Of a stretch of DNA of 64,000 nucleotides, positions 19,487 through 28,948 are shown piece by piece. The stretch is taken from positions 5,716-69,715 of the forward strand of contig CAZSMC010000017.1 in NCBI GenBank assembly GCA_964607755.1, in the 5' to 3' direction. Position 1 is the first letter of the stretch. The number at the start of each line of letters is the position of its first letter. A program made the position numbers and the translations under genes. Source of the DNA: CAZSMC01 sp964607755 (lineage in GTDB: Bacteria > Zhuqueibacterota > Zhuqueibacteria > Residuimicrobiales > Krinioviventaceae). The notes under the pieces were generated by a model that was given only the letters and a program-made list of their open reading frames with translations, was not told the DNA's origin and searched no databases.

Positions 19487-19508
19487 GTGCCGGCCGTAAT
19501 GCCGGCAC
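19487..19508 (-). promoter_or_regulatory. Intercistronic hairpin between acs and satP
   Basis: A perfect 8-bp GC-rich stem GTGCCGGC/GCCGGCAC with a 6-nt loop lies 18 nt after the acs stop and about 40 nt before satP. The U run is poor, so it may cause partial termination or protect the mRNA and set the acs:satP ratio. Confidence 0.55.
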
Positions 19509-19526
19509 CTTTATTAGTGGAGAATA

Positions 19527-21524
19527 CTAATTCTTTTTTCGGTCTTGGATGAGTTTTTCGACAACACTGGGGTCTGACAAAGTGGAGATGTCACCCAGGT
19601 TGTCAGTGTTTTGCTCCGCTATCTTGCGTAAAATCCTTCGCATAATTTTTCCAGAACGTGTCTTGGGAAGAGAAGGAGTAAACTGAATTGCTTCCGGCGT
19701 GGCTATCGGGCCGATTTCGGAGCGCACATGTTTGACCAGCTCTTTTTTCAGCTCATCGCTTGGCTCTTCGTCACCGACAAGCGTAACATAAGCGTAAAGT
19801 GCCTGTCCTTTAACTTCGTGAGGGATTGGCGTTACAGCGGCCTCGGCGACCTTTGCATGGCTGACGAGCGCACTTTCGACTTCTGCGGTTCCGATTCGGT
19901 GACCAGATACATTCACCACATCATCGATGCGGCCCATTAGCCAGTAATCGCCATCATTGTCAACGCGGCAACCGTCACCTGTGAAATAAATATCATTATA
20001 CATGGTGAAATACGTATCGATAAAACGGTCGTGATCGCCCCACATGGTTCGCAGCATGCCGGGCCAGGGTTTACGGATACAGAGTTTGCCACCTTCGTTG
20101 CGCTCGCATTCACTGCCGTCATCCCGGAGGACAACCGGATCGACGCCAAACCAGGGCCGGCTGGCGCTGCCCGGCTTTAAGGTATGCGCACCCGGAAGCG
20201 GGGTGATCATAAATCCACCGGTTTCTGTCTGCCACCATGTATCAACGATCGGGCACTTTTCATGGCCAATGTTTTTGTAATACCACATCCAGGCTTCGGG
20301 ATTGATAGGTTCGCCGACTGTTCCGAGGATGCGAAGGGTGTCAAGCTTGTACTTTGCCGGCCATTCATCACCCTGGCGCATGAGGGCACGGATTGCTGTT
20401 GGTGCGGTATAAAATACAGTGATACCAAATTTATCACAGATTTGCCAGAAACGCCCGGCATCCGGATAAGTGGGCACCCCTTCAAACATCAATGATGTAG
20501 CGCCAATTGCAAGCGGACCGTAGACGATGTAACTGTGTCCTGTCACCCAGCCGATATCAGCGGTACACCAGTATAAATCGCCCTCGTGGATATTAAATGC
20601 GTGTTTGAAAGAAATTGATGTATGCAACAAATAGCCGCCGGTCGTATGTACAACGCCCTTGGGTTTACCTGTAGAGCCGGATGTATACAGAATGAAAAGA
20701 GGGTCTTCTGCATTCATCTCTTCTGCGGGGCAGTCAGCCGATGCTTTTTCCATTTCATCATGGTACCATACATCACGTCCATCCTGCATATTACATTGAT
20801 CAGCGTCATCGACTTTTATCACAACCACATTTTCAACAGTTGATGTGTTTTTAAGCGCCTGGTCTGCGATATCTTTCAGATTTATACTTTTTGTTCCGCG
20901 GCGGGAAATGTCTGCTGTGATCAGCATTTTGCAGTCAGAATCATTAATTCGATCAGCAATTGCATCAGAGCTGAAACCGCCAAAAATAACAGAATGAATT
21001 GCACCGATTCTGGCACATGCAAGCATAGCGACGGCAAGTTCGGGAACCATGGGCATATATATGGCAATCCGGTCGCCTTTTTTAATACCTTTAGACTTGA
21101 GCACATTGGCAAATTTGGAAACCTCCCGGTGCATTTCCTTATATGTTAGCTTTTGTGCATCCTTGTCTTCGTTGCCTTGCCAGATAATTGCTGTTTTGTT
21201 TTCCGTCGGCGTACCCAGATGGCGGTCCAGGCAGTTGTAAGCGACATTCAACGTGCCATCTTTAAACCAGGTATGTTCAATGACACGGCCTTCTGTATCC
21301 CAGGTATAATCCAGGCCTTCGGTGGGTTCTTTGAACCAATCCAATGTTTTTGCCTGTTCCAGCCAGAATTCATCACTATTTTCCCCTACAGATTTTTCCC
21401 ACATTTCCTTATATTGCTCCATCCTGCTTATATGGGCGTTTTTCTGAATATTTTTGGGGGGTGGAAATGTTCTCGATTCATGCATTAGTGATTTCATACC
21501 AACATCTTTTTGTTCTTCACTCAT
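19527..21524 (-). CDS. acs: Acetyl-CoA synthetase (AMP-forming)
   Basis: The 665-aa length is normal. Acs converts acetate, ATP and CoA to acetyl-CoA, AMP and PPi. Visible motifs are the P-loop-like YTSGSTGKPKGVVHT (about residue 270), WCTADIGWVTGHSY, the acetate pocket DTWWQTETGG, and the C-terminal PKTRSGKIMRR, whose lysine is the residue regulated by acetylation in known Acs enzymes. ATG 21524 has AAGGAG at good spacing. Downstream is the acetate permease; upstream are an AcuC-like deacetylase and a GNAT fusion, which fits control by reversible acetylation. Its own promoter probably lies in the 361-bp gap upstream. Confidence 0.97.
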   Translation of the reverse strand: MSEEQKDVGMKSLMHESRTFPPPKNIQKNAHISRMEQYKEMWEKSVGENSDEFWLEQAKTLDWFKEPTEGLDYTWDTEGRVIEHTWFKDGTLNVAYNCLDRHLGTPTENKTAIIWQGNEDKDAQKLTYKEMHREVSKFANVLKSKGIKKGDRIAIYMPMVPELAVAMLACARIGAIHSVIFGGFSSDAIADRINDSDCKMLITADISRRGTKSINLKDIADQALKNTSTVENVVVIKVDDADQCNMQDGRDVWYHDEMEKASADCPAEEMNAEDPLFILYTSGSTGKPKGVVHTTGGYLLHTSISFKHAFNIHEGDLYWCTADIGWVTGHSYIVYGPLAIGATSLMFEGVPTYPDAGRFWQICDKFGITVFYTAPTAIRALMRQGDEWPAKYKLDTLRILGTVGEPINPEAWMWYYKNIGHEKCPIVDTWWQTETGGFMITPLPGAHTLKPGSASRPWFGVDPVVLRDDGSECERNEGGKLCIRKPWPGMLRTMWGDHDRFIDTYFTMYNDIYFTGDGCRVDNDGDYWLMGRIDDVVNVSGHRIGTAEVESALVSHAKVAEAAVTPIPHEVKGQALYAYVTLVGDEEPSDELKKELVKHVRSEIGPIATPEAIQFTPSLPKTRSGKIMRRILRKIAEQNTDNLGDISTLSDPSVVEKLIQDRKKN

Positions 21525-21885
21525 AGCACACTCCTTTTAATTATGATTTCAGATGAACATATTAAGTTAATCTTTCGAACTATTATTTTAAACAAATACC
21601 AAAGGTATTACATTTATCAAAGATTGGCTTTTAAATTACATAACAAAAAAACAGTTCTGTTTCGTTCATAATGTTGTTGTCGTAACTATTTTTTTTGACC
21701 CAATCGTCCTTAATTTTAGTAAAACTGCGGAATAATATCAAGGAAAAATGATTTCTATTCAAGAAATATTCACATCACATAGGCCTTGTTTAATACAAAG
21801 TCCTGTTTTTACATTTTGAAAATAAGAGTTAAAAAAAATCTCCCGGAATATAATATTTCACATAAAGAACAATAGGGTTTAATTC
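21525..21885. other. Intergenic region upstream of acs, 361 bp
   Basis: AT-rich with no coding frame. It must hold the end of the acuC transcript and probably the acs promoter. The only structure seen is a short inverted repeat, AATACC-AAA-GGTATT at 21596-21610, about 72 bp upstream of the acs start, which could be an operator. No convincing -35/-10 pair or sigma54 site was found. Confidence 0.5.
21596..21610. promoter_or_regulatory. Short palindrome upstream of acs, possible operator
   Basis: The perfect 6+6 inverted repeat AATACC/GGTATT with a 3-nt centre lies about 72-86 bp upstream of the acs start codon. Position suggests a regulator site; the sequence is short enough to arise by chance in AT-rich DNA. 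Confidence 0.25.
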
Positions 21886-23025
21886 TCAAAGACCATGCAT
21901 CGGGAAAATCAATTTCTTGATTTTTTGAATAATTGTTTCGATTTTTGGATCAACAAAATCTTTTTGCTCCTGGGTGGCGGGCAGATTTCTGTCTTTGAGT
22001 CCACCCATCCAGTCGGTAGATTCCATCATCACACCGCCAAGGCCCATACTCAAATCCGAAAACTTTTGACTTTCACCGGTTATCACACTCCAGGCAAGTG
22101 ACCAGGCTCTGACAGTGTTTTCGACATTGTAGCCGCCCCCGCCCAATATAAGAATGGGTTTGTTTAACTTTCTGAGGTGGTCACAAACTTTGCTGTGGAC
22201 ATTATTCGTGAGACTGAGGTGAGCTAACGGGTCACCAGACAGGATATCGGCGCCAAGTTCAAGAACAATAATATCCCCATTAAATGCCTTGATAAGCGGA
22301 GGGACTATTTCATTAAAAAGTTTCATGTACGCGGCATCATAAGTCCCTTCGGGAAGAGGTGCGTTAATAGCAAACCCTTCACCTTTGCCTTTGCCGATTT
22401 CCTCAGGAAATCCGGTACCGGGGAAAAGCATTTTCCCGCTTTCGTGTAAGGAAATTGTCATCACATCATCTGTATCGTAAAAAGCATACTGCACCCCATC
22501 CCCGTGATGCACATCAATATCCAGATAAAGAACTTTTTTTCTCTGCTTGGCAAGATGTTTAATAGCAATCACAGCATCGTTAATATAGCAAAAGCCAGCA
22601 GCCAGTTCCGGGAAGGCGTGATGGTAGCCTCCGGAAGGATTAAAGACGATATCAATTTCACCGGAAAGCAGCAGTTGCGCGCCTTTATATGAACCGCCGC
22701 AGGCCAAATCGGCATATTCGTACATCCCGCGAAAAACAGGTGTATCCGGGCCGCCAATTCCCATTCTCAGAGCTTCAATATCCCACTCACCCTCCTGACT
22801 GTTTTTAAGAGCATGGAGATATTTTTCGGTGTGAAATGTTTTTAACACCTTTTCACCGGCAGGTATTGGAGCGACTTCCTTTTTACTGTTGCCGCCTAAT
22901 AGGCCCATTGATTTCAGGGCCTCCCGGGTTTTCGCAGCACGTTCAGTTTTAAAAGGACAATCGGGAGGATAATGATATTTTTCAAGCTGCTGTGAATGGA
23001 TAAATGCAGCCTGGCGTTCTTTCAA
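21886..23025 (-). CDS. acuC: AcuC/histone-deacetylase family protein deacetylase
   Basis: The 379-aa protein is close to AcuC in length. Zn-dependent deacetylase motifs are present: PSGGYHHAF (His pair), LDIDVHHGDGVQYAFY (metal ligands), ELGADILSGDPLAHL (Asp ligand) and LGGGGYNVENTVRAW (catalytic Tyr). In Bacillus, AcuC removes acetyl groups from Acs and restores its activity. Here it lies 12 nt after the acetyl-CoA hydrolase-GNAT gene and upstream of acs, so the same role is a strong inference. The apparent start is TTG 23025 with AGAGGTG just upstream; no better ATG fits the conserved N-terminus. Confidence 0.92.
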   Translation of the reverse strand: MKERQAAFIHSQQLEKYHYPPDCPFKTERAAKTREALKSMGLLGGNSKKEVAPIPAGEKVLKTFHTEKYLHALKNSQEGEWDIEALRMGIGGPDTPVFRGMYEYADLACGGSYKGAQLLLSGEIDIVFNPSGGYHHAFPELAAGFCYINDAVIAIKHLAKQRKKVLYLDIDVHHGDGVQYAFYDTDDVMTISLHESGKMLFPGTGFPEEIGKGKGEGFAINAPLPEGTYDAAYMKLFNEIVPPLIKAFNGDIIVLELGADILSGDPLAHLSLTNNVHSKVCDHLRKLNKPILILGGGGYNVENTVRAWSLAWSVITGESQKFSDLSMGLGGVMMESTDWMGGLKDRNLPATQEQKDFVDPKIETIIQKIKKLIFPMHGL

Positions 23026-23037
23026 AAAGCACCTCTG

Positions 23038-24912
23038 TCAGTCTTCTTTATCCTTCAAGTTGTAGGTAATATCGTAGACTTCACCATCGAATTCTGTTTT
23101 CACATTATAACCGGAATTGTTAAAAACTGCCAACATGGCCTTGTTTTCCGGCAGGACCTTGGCGTGGAATCGTTTTACACCTTTTTTCTGCGCTATTTCG
23201 CTCAAGAATTTAAGAAGCAAGGTGCCCATGCCTTTTTTTTGCCATTCATCATGGACTATAAAAGCAACTTCAGCCTGTTCTTCTCCAGGCTCCATAAAAT
23301 ACTGACCAATGCCGACAATTTCTTCTCCGGCAACACCAGGTACCACCCCTACAATAGCTAGTTTATTCTCATAATCAATATTTGTTAACTGTTGGACATC
23401 CCGGTGCGGAAAAGCCACTGTACGAGTCATGTAACGTTTGCGGACCGATTCCTCGCTCAACGAATAAAGCATTTCTGAAAGCGCAAATTCATCGGTCGGT
23501 TTCACCGGTCGGAAAAAAATCTCTGTGCCATCCCGCAGCGCTTCATTGCGTTCAAGTTCGGTTGGATATTCAATCTTGTCCCATGAAATCTCGATCTGAT
23601 CTTCATAAATATAATTGAGTTTTTTCGCTGCCCGGGTCAATTCTTTTCTGAATTTTGGATGGGCGATATTGATCAAATCCAGCGCCCGTTCACGGATGCT
23701 TTTACCGTGCAGGTAGGCAATGCCGTATTCTGTCACAACATAATGCACATCTCCGCGGGTTGTCACGACACCGGCGCCTTTTGTGAGGTGAGGGACGATT
23801 CTGGAAATCGTTTCGTTTTTGGCAGTTGAGGGCATGGTGATAACCGGCTTGCCGCCCCGGCTGCGTGCGCATCCTCTGATGAAATCAACCTGCCCGCCGA
23901 TACCGCTATAAAATTTATGACCGATTGAATCCGCACAAACCTGGCCGGTGAGGTCAATTTCAAGTCCGACATTGATGCCAACCATTTTCTCATGCTGACT
24001 GATGACATTAATATCATTGACATATTCGGTGGGATGAAATTCAAAGAATGGATTCTCATTGATATAGTCGTACAATCTTTTAGAGCCCATACAAAAACTG
24101 GCCACAACTTTGCCTCTGTTCAATGTTTTTTTAGCGCACGTGATAGCGCCACATTCGATTAAATCAATAATCCAGTCGCTGAACATTTCCGTGTGCACAC
24201 CAAGGTCTTTTTTATCTTTAAGAAACTCGGCCATTGCCTGCGGAATTCGACCAATACCGCACTCGATAGTGCTTCCATCATCGACCAACTGGGCAAGGTT
24301 TTTTCCAATCCTTCTCAAAACCTCGTCAGATTCTGGCACCGGTGTTTCGACAATGTCTTCATCAGCAGGAACTAACATATCAATAGTATTGATATGAACA
24401 AAGCTGTCACCAAAAGTCTGCGGCATTTTATTATTAACCTGGGCAATGACAAACCTTGAATTTGCGAGAGCAGATTTCACAATATCGACAGAAACACCAA
24501 GACTGCAGAGTCCATTCGTACCCGGTGGTGTCACGCTTATTAGTGCTACATCAAGAGGAATGCGTCCGCTTTCAAATTCTGCAGGAATTTCTGATAGAAA
24601 AATTGGTGTATAATTGCCGAAACCTTCGTTAAGGGCATGGCGAACATTATCTGCTATAAAAAAGCTGTTCATTTTGAATTTTTCACTAAATTCCTTGTCA
24701 GCATAGGGCGCTTCTCCGGCCGTGAGCAAATGTACAATACGGGCATCATAAATATGGCTGGAGTGCTGCACCAGAGCATGTACAAGATGCTGTGGCTGAG
24801 CGCATCCGGTGCCGATAAATATATTGTCACCGGGCTTTATAGATTTCATCGCCTGACCTGCATTGACGATTTTGCTTTTATATTTTTCTTGCCAATTAGG
24901 ATCGTGTTGCAT
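23038..24912 (-). CDS. Acetyl-CoA hydrolase/CoA-transferase fused to GNAT acetyltransferase
   Basis: About 624 aa. ATG 24912 was chosen (AAGGTG 5 nt upstream, 13 nt after the preceding gene) over an upstream in-frame start that would overlap that gene. Residues 1-430 match the acetyl-CoA hydrolase/4-hydroxybutyrate CoA-transferase family (IKPGDNIFIGTGCAQPQHLV; GGQVDFIRGCARSRGGKPVI; VTTRGDVHYVVTEYGIAYL). Residues about 465-615 form a GNAT domain (EIFFRPVKPTDEFALSEMLYSL; AFIVHDEWQKKGMGTLLLKFL, the acetyl-CoA pyrophosphate loop). In Pat-type regulators GNAT is fused to an NDP-forming acyl-CoA synthetase; here it is on a CoA-transferase, and the synthetase-like protein is the next gene. It probably moves CoA between acyl groups and acetylates a protein such as Acs. 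Confidence 0.9.
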   Translation of the reverse strand: MQHDPNWQEKYKSKIVNAGQAMKSIKPGDNIFIGTGCAQPQHLVHALVQHSSHIYDARIVHLLTAGEAPYADKEFSEKFKMNSFFIADNVRHALNEGFGNYTPIFLSEIPAEFESGRIPLDVALISVTPPGTNGLCSLGVSVDIVKSALANSRFVIAQVNNKMPQTFGDSFVHINTIDMLVPADEDIVETPVPESDEVLRRIGKNLAQLVDDGSTIECGIGRIPQAMAEFLKDKKDLGVHTEMFSDWIIDLIECGAITCAKKTLNRGKVVASFCMGSKRLYDYINENPFFEFHPTEYVNDINVISQHEKMVGINVGLEIDLTGQVCADSIGHKFYSGIGGQVDFIRGCARSRGGKPVITMPSTAKNETISRIVPHLTKGAGVVTTRGDVHYVVTEYGIAYLHGKSIRERALDLINIAHPKFRKELTRAAKKLNYIYEDQIEISWDKIEYPTELERNEALRDGTEIFFRPVKPTDEFALSEMLYSLSEESVRKRYMTRTVAFPHRDVQQLTNIDYENKLAIVGVVPGVAGEEIVGIGQYFMEPGEEQAEVAFIVHDEWQKKGMGTLLLKFLSEIAQKKGVKRFHAKVLPENKAMLAVFNNSGYNVKTEFDGEVYDITYNLKDKED

Positions 24913-24925
24913 GGTCACCTTCTTT

Positions 24926-27028
24926 TTATTTTTCTTCAACACTCATTCTTGCATCAACTGCAATGGGCGTAACGCCCGGAGGGCCCACCACATACGGGTT
25001 GATATCCAGCTCTTGAATTTGCGGGAATTCAGTGACGAGCTGAGATAACCGCTGGATACCCTCTGCCAATGCATCAATATCAACTCCCTCTTCTCCCCGG
25101 ACACCTTCCAGCATTTGATAGGTTTTTGTGCTTTTCAACATCTGCTTGGCTTCATCGGAGGTGACCGGGGCAAGAGAGAATGAAACATCTTTTAATACTT
25201 CGACCATGGTTCCACCCATGCCGAACATCATCAGCGGACCAAAACGCGGATCACGATTCATGCCTAAAATAACTTCTTTACCACCGATTGACATTTTCTC
25301 GACCAGAACGCCTAAAATGTCAGCGTCCGGTCTCTTTTTGGGCACACGGTACATCATCAAATCAAAAGCATCTCTCACTTCATCGTTTGTGTGCAAACCG
25401 ACTTTGACGCCATTAACATCCGATTTGTGAATGATGTCCGGAGACCATATTTTCATAACTACAGGAAAACCGATTTGCTGAGCGATGGTCACAGCGTGTT
25501 CCGGACTTGTTGCAATGTTCCCGGGAGGTGTGGCAAATCCATACGCCTCAAGAATATCTTTAGCCTCGGTTTCACCGATCTCACGCACTTGCTCACGAAT
25601 GTGTTTGTTAATAATTTTTTCAACTTTGTGTCTGTTAACCGGAAAGAGTTTGACAACCCGTTTTGGTCTTTCACGCCATCTCACATAATCATTCATCACC
25701 TGAATGGTATCAACCGCATCTTCAGGAGATTCATACTGGGGGATTTTACCTTTGTGAAGAATTTTAATGCCTTCCTGAACCTTGGATGCGCCCATAAAAC
25801 AAGCCAGAATCGGTTTTTCTGGTTTTTCTTTTGATATTTTTACAATAGCTTTGGCGGTTTCTTCTGATTGCGTCATAGCCTGCGGAGTGAGCAGTACAAT
25901 CACAGAGTGGACATTGTCATCGTCCATCACCACTCGCAAGGCATATTCGTATCTGTCAGCCAGCGCATCACCCAAAACGTCAATAGGATTTTCCATGTTA
26001 GCAGCCGGAGGCAGTTGCTCTGCCAGTTTATTTTTCGTCTCTTCTGAAAGAGAGGCAAAATCGAGGCCGTGATCCTCCACAGCGTCGGCTGTCATAATTC
26101 CAGGTCCCCCGGCATTGGTGATGACAGCGACGCCTGGCCCTTTGGGCAATGCCTGATTGGCAAAAGCCCGGGCGTAATTGAATTGCTGGCTAATAGATTT
26201 GCAGCGTACAATACCAGATTTTTTAAATACCGCTTCATAAGCCGTTTCACCACCAGCAAGACTCCCGGTATGAGAAGATGCCGCCTGAGCGCCAGCAGCC
26301 GTGCCACCAGATTTGATCAGAATAATAGGTTTTTCGCCTGAAATGCTTTCTGCCTGTCTGGCAAATGAATTGCCATCAGTAATGCTTTCAAGATAACCGG
26401 CAATAACTTTTGTATCCTGGTCCTGCCCCATCGCTTTGATCATATCGATTTCATCAATATCTGCTTTGTTGCCGATACTTACCAGTTTACTGAATCCAAT
26501 ATCCTGGGCGTTCGCTTTGTCAAGAATAGCAGCCAGCAAAGCGCCAGATTGAGAAATGTAGCCAATTCCGCCTTCAACCGGCAGGGCACCGCCAAAACTT
26601 GCGTTTAAATGTGTCGATGTTGATATGACACCCAGACAGTTGGGGCCAATAAACCGCACGTTTCCGCGCCTGGCAATACGTGATACTTCTTTTTCGAGTT
26701 TTTTGCCTTCCTTGCCAACTTCTTTAAAACCAGCAGTAATAATGATGGCCGAATCTATTCCAAGATTTGCACATTGCTCCATGATTGATGGCACAATTTT
26801 GGCCGGTACGATAATAATCACCAGATCAGGCACTTTGCCGATCGATTTCAAATCCGGGTAAGCTTTGAGACCTTTAATTTTTTCCGCTTTTGGATTTATG
26901 GGATAAAGCTCCCCTTTAAAACCGGAATGTACAAGATTTGTTAAAATCTCGTGACCCACTTTTCCCTTTTTCTGAGATGCGCCAACAATCGCAACAGAAT
27001 CAGGGTTAAAAAAATGTTCAAGATTCAT
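24926..27028 (-). CDS. Acetate--CoA ligase family protein (ADP-forming acyl-CoA synthetase, fused alpha-beta)
   Basis: The 700-aa single chain has a CoA-binding Rossmann domain (NPDSVAIVGASQKKGKVGHEIL), ligase-CoA domains with the phospho-histidine loop ASSHTGSLAGG (about residue 250), and a C-terminal ATP-grasp domain (AYGFATPPG; GFPVVMKIWSPDIIHKSDVNGV; MNRDPRFGPLMMFGMGG). The family makes acetate and ATP from acetyl-CoA, ADP and Pi, or the reverse. It lacks the GNAT domain that Pat proteins carry, but the next gene 13 nt downstream supplies one. It is the first gene of the acetate unit. Substrate (acetate or other acyl) cannot be told from sequence. Confidence 0.92.
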   Translation of the reverse strand: MNLEHFFNPDSVAIVGASQKKGKVGHEILTNLVHSGFKGELYPINPKAEKIKGLKAYPDLKSIGKVPDLVIIIVPAKIVPSIMEQCANLGIDSAIIITAGFKEVGKEGKKLEKEVSRIARRGNVRFIGPNCLGVISTSTHLNASFGGALPVEGGIGYISQSGALLAAILDKANAQDIGFSKLVSIGNKADIDEIDMIKAMGQDQDTKVIAGYLESITDGNSFARQAESISGEKPIILIKSGGTAAGAQAASSHTGSLAGGETAYEAVFKKSGIVRCKSISQQFNYARAFANQALPKGPGVAVITNAGGPGIMTADAVEDHGLDFASLSEETKNKLAEQLPPAANMENPIDVLGDALADRYEYALRVVMDDDNVHSVIVLLTPQAMTQSEETAKAIVKISKEKPEKPILACFMGASKVQEGIKILHKGKIPQYESPEDAVDTIQVMNDYVRWRERPKRVVKLFPVNRHKVEKIINKHIREQVREIGETEAKDILEAYGFATPPGNIATSPEHAVTIAQQIGFPVVMKIWSPDIIHKSDVNGVKVGLHTNDEVRDAFDLMMYRVPKKRPDADILGVLVEKMSIGGKEVILGMNRDPRFGPLMMFGMGGTMVEVLKDVSFSLAPVTSDEAKQMLKSTKTYQMLEGVRGEEGVDIDALAEGIQRLSQLVTEFPQIQELDINPYVVGPPGVTPIAVDARMSVEEK

Positions 27029-27455
27029 ATATCGTGTTTACCTTTTCTGATTTTTTTTAAACAAGACATAAAAATAGCAATTGCTATACAGAATATCAAG
27101 TTAAATTACTCATGTTGCTGAAAAAATATTCATTTTTCATTAAAATATTAAATGACACTGAATTTGTAGGATTAACAAATATCCCTGCAACAAGAGTTCA
27201 AGAAAAACGATTTGTCAGTGAAAAATAGAAGCGAAAGGGCTTATAAATAATTTAATCTTGATCTGTGATGGCGGCAGGACACAGAAAATCTGCGAGGGTA
27301 AAAATGCGAGACATTGAGCTGTTGGGAATGATGATTAATTAACTGCCATTTCCAGCAAGCATCATAAGCACAGCCTATGCGGGCATTTTATTATGCATAT
27401 TTTTGAAATATTAAAGCCAGGTGGATGATAAATCCACCTGGCTGTTTAGCATCAT
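27029..27455. other. Intergenic region, 427 bp
   Basis: AT-rich next to the acyl-CoA synthetase start, with more mixed sequence near 27240-27370. No coding frame, tRNA-like fold or repeat was recognised. It must contain the promoter of the acetate unit and ends with the terminator of the fmdB-like gene. Confidence 0.5.
27415..27443 (-). terminator. Rho-independent terminator after the aminotransferase-FmdB genes
   Basis: A perfect 12-bp stem AGCCAGGTGGAT/ATCCACCTGGCT with a 5-nt loop lies about 13 nt after the fmdB-like stop, followed on the minus strand by TTAATATTT. Confidence 0.75.
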
Positions 27456-27719
27456 TCATTGCTGGCTGTTTTTTTCAGCCGGCTTTTCTTTCTTTGTTTC
27501 CGTTTTGGGTTTTTCAGTTTTGGTTGTATTTGAATTGTTTTTATAATCAGTTATATAAAAGCCTGAGCCTTTGAAAATAAGTCCGCTCCCGCCGGTGAGT
27601 AATCGACTGACGTGCTCCGCATTACACTTTGGACAATTCTTAACGGGATCGTCTTTTATGTTTTGAAATTTGTCAAACCTGTAACCACAGGCCTGACACA
27701 GATACTCGTATGTTGGCAT
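27456..27719 (-). CDS. FmdB-family zinc-ribbon protein
   Basis: The 87-aa protein begins MPTYEYLCQACGYRFDKFQ and has a second Cys pair in KNCPKCNAEHVSRLL, the standard FmdB/CxxC regulatory fold. The last 30 residues are a Lys/Glu/Pro/Thr-rich tail. FmdB members are small zinc proteins of unclear, possibly regulatory, role. AAGGAG lies before the ATG. It follows the aminotransferase gene by 11 nt and ends the transcription unit. Confidence 0.9.
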   Translation of the reverse strand: MPTYEYLCQACGYRFDKFQNIKDDPVKNCPKCNAEHVSRLLTGGSGLIFKGSGFYITDYKNNSNTTKTEKPKTETKKEKPAEKNSQQ

Positions 27720-27730
27720 AGTTGTGCTCC

Positions 27731-28909
27731 TTAGTGAATGGCTTTCAGACCTTTCTCGATTCGGTCCAGTGCTTTTTGCAAATTTTCCATAGAAGTTGCA
27801 AACGAAAGCCGCGCATGACTGTCCATACCAAAAGCAACGCCTGGTACGATAGCGACATTATGATTTTCCAGGAGATAACTGCAAAATTCGAGCGAAGATG
27901 AAATCTCTCCGTTCATATAGGCAGAAAAATCCGGAAAAGCATAAAAAGCGCCCTTTGGCAACATGCACGACACCTCGGGCATGGCATTCAAACGCTCGTG
28001 TATATAATTCCGGCGTTTTTCAAATGCTGCCCTCATCTCATTTAAAAATGACTTTTCTTCCAGATACCCGGCCAGAGCCGCTTTTTGCGAGATCGAAGCC
28101 GGATTTGACGTGCTATGACCCTGATACTTTTTAACAGCCGTAACAATATCCTCATGAGCGGCTAAAAAACCGATTCGCCATCCGGTCATGGCAAAACTTT
28201 TTGACACACCGTTGACATAGATGAGCTGCTCCCGGATCTCAGGATATGCCGTCATGCTGGCAAAAGACATGTTGTCGAAAATGATTTGATCGTAGATTTC
28301 ATCGGACAAAACATAAATTCCTGTGTCTGCAATCACTTTTGCCAAAGCGGTCAGTTCATTCTCATCATAGACAGCTCCGGATGGGTTGTTGGGCGAGTTG
28401 AGTATCAAAAGTCGCGTTCTATCCGTAATAGCATTGCGGAGCTGTTCCGCAGTTATTTTCAGCCCGTTTCCTGGTTCAGGTTCAATCGTTTTTATCACTG
28501 CACCGGCGAGTTTGATTTGTTCCGGATAGCTTACCCAGTAGGGTTGGGGCAAGATAACCTCATCATCCGGATCGCAAACCGCGGCAATGCTTTGATAAAC
28601 AGCGTGCTTTGCTCCGCAGGTCACTCCGATTTCTTTGGGAGCATAGGTCACATCATATTCCGATTTTATCCAGGAGGCGATCGCTTCTTTCAGATCAAAC
28701 AAGCCATCGGCCGGGGTGTATTTGGTAAAACCCTGCTTAATCGCTTTGATAGCCGCGTTTTTGATGTGGTCGGGTGTATCGAAATCCGGCTCCCCCGCAC
28801 CCAACCCGACAATATCTTTACCTTCACGTTTCATTTGAGCCATAACACTGTTCAAAGCAACGGTTTTAGACTCACTAATATTAGCAAATCGTTTTGAGAT
28901 GTGTGGCAT
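27731..28909 (-). CDS. Class I PLP-dependent aminotransferase (aspartate aminotransferase-like)
   Basis: 392 aa from ATG 28909, chosen because GGGAG lies 6 nt upstream; an in-frame ATG 12 nt earlier has none. Motifs are LGAGEPDFDTPDHIKNAA near the start, the substrate/PLP region NSPNNPSGAVYDENEL, YVLSDEIYDQI, the Schiff-base lysine in VSKSFAMTGWRIGFLAA, and the C-terminal arginine in SHARLSFA. This is the Ib-type subgroup (AspC/AspB-like), which transfers the amino group of aspartate or other acids to 2-oxoglutarate. Substrate within the group is not certain. Confidence 0.93.
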   Translation of the reverse strand: MPHISKRFANISESKTVALNSVMAQMKREGKDIVGLGAGEPDFDTPDHIKNAAIKAIKQGFTKYTPADGLFDLKEAIASWIKSEYDVTYAPKEIGVTCGAKHAVYQSIAAVCDPDDEVILPQPYWVSYPEQIKLAGAVIKTIEPEPGNGLKITAEQLRNAITDRTRLLILNSPNNPSGAVYDENELTALAKVIADTGIYVLSDEIYDQIIFDNMSFASMTAYPEIREQLIYVNGVSKSFAMTGWRIGFLAAHEDIVTAVKKYQGHSTSNPASISQKAALAGYLEEKSFLNEMRAAFEKRRNYIHERLNAMPEVSCMLPKGAFYAFPDFSAYMNGEISSSLEFCSYLLENHNVAIVPGVAFGMDSHARLSFATSMENLQKALDRIEKGLKAIH

Positions 28910-28948
28910 AATATCTCCCATTTTAAAAATGCTATTGTAATATTTTTT

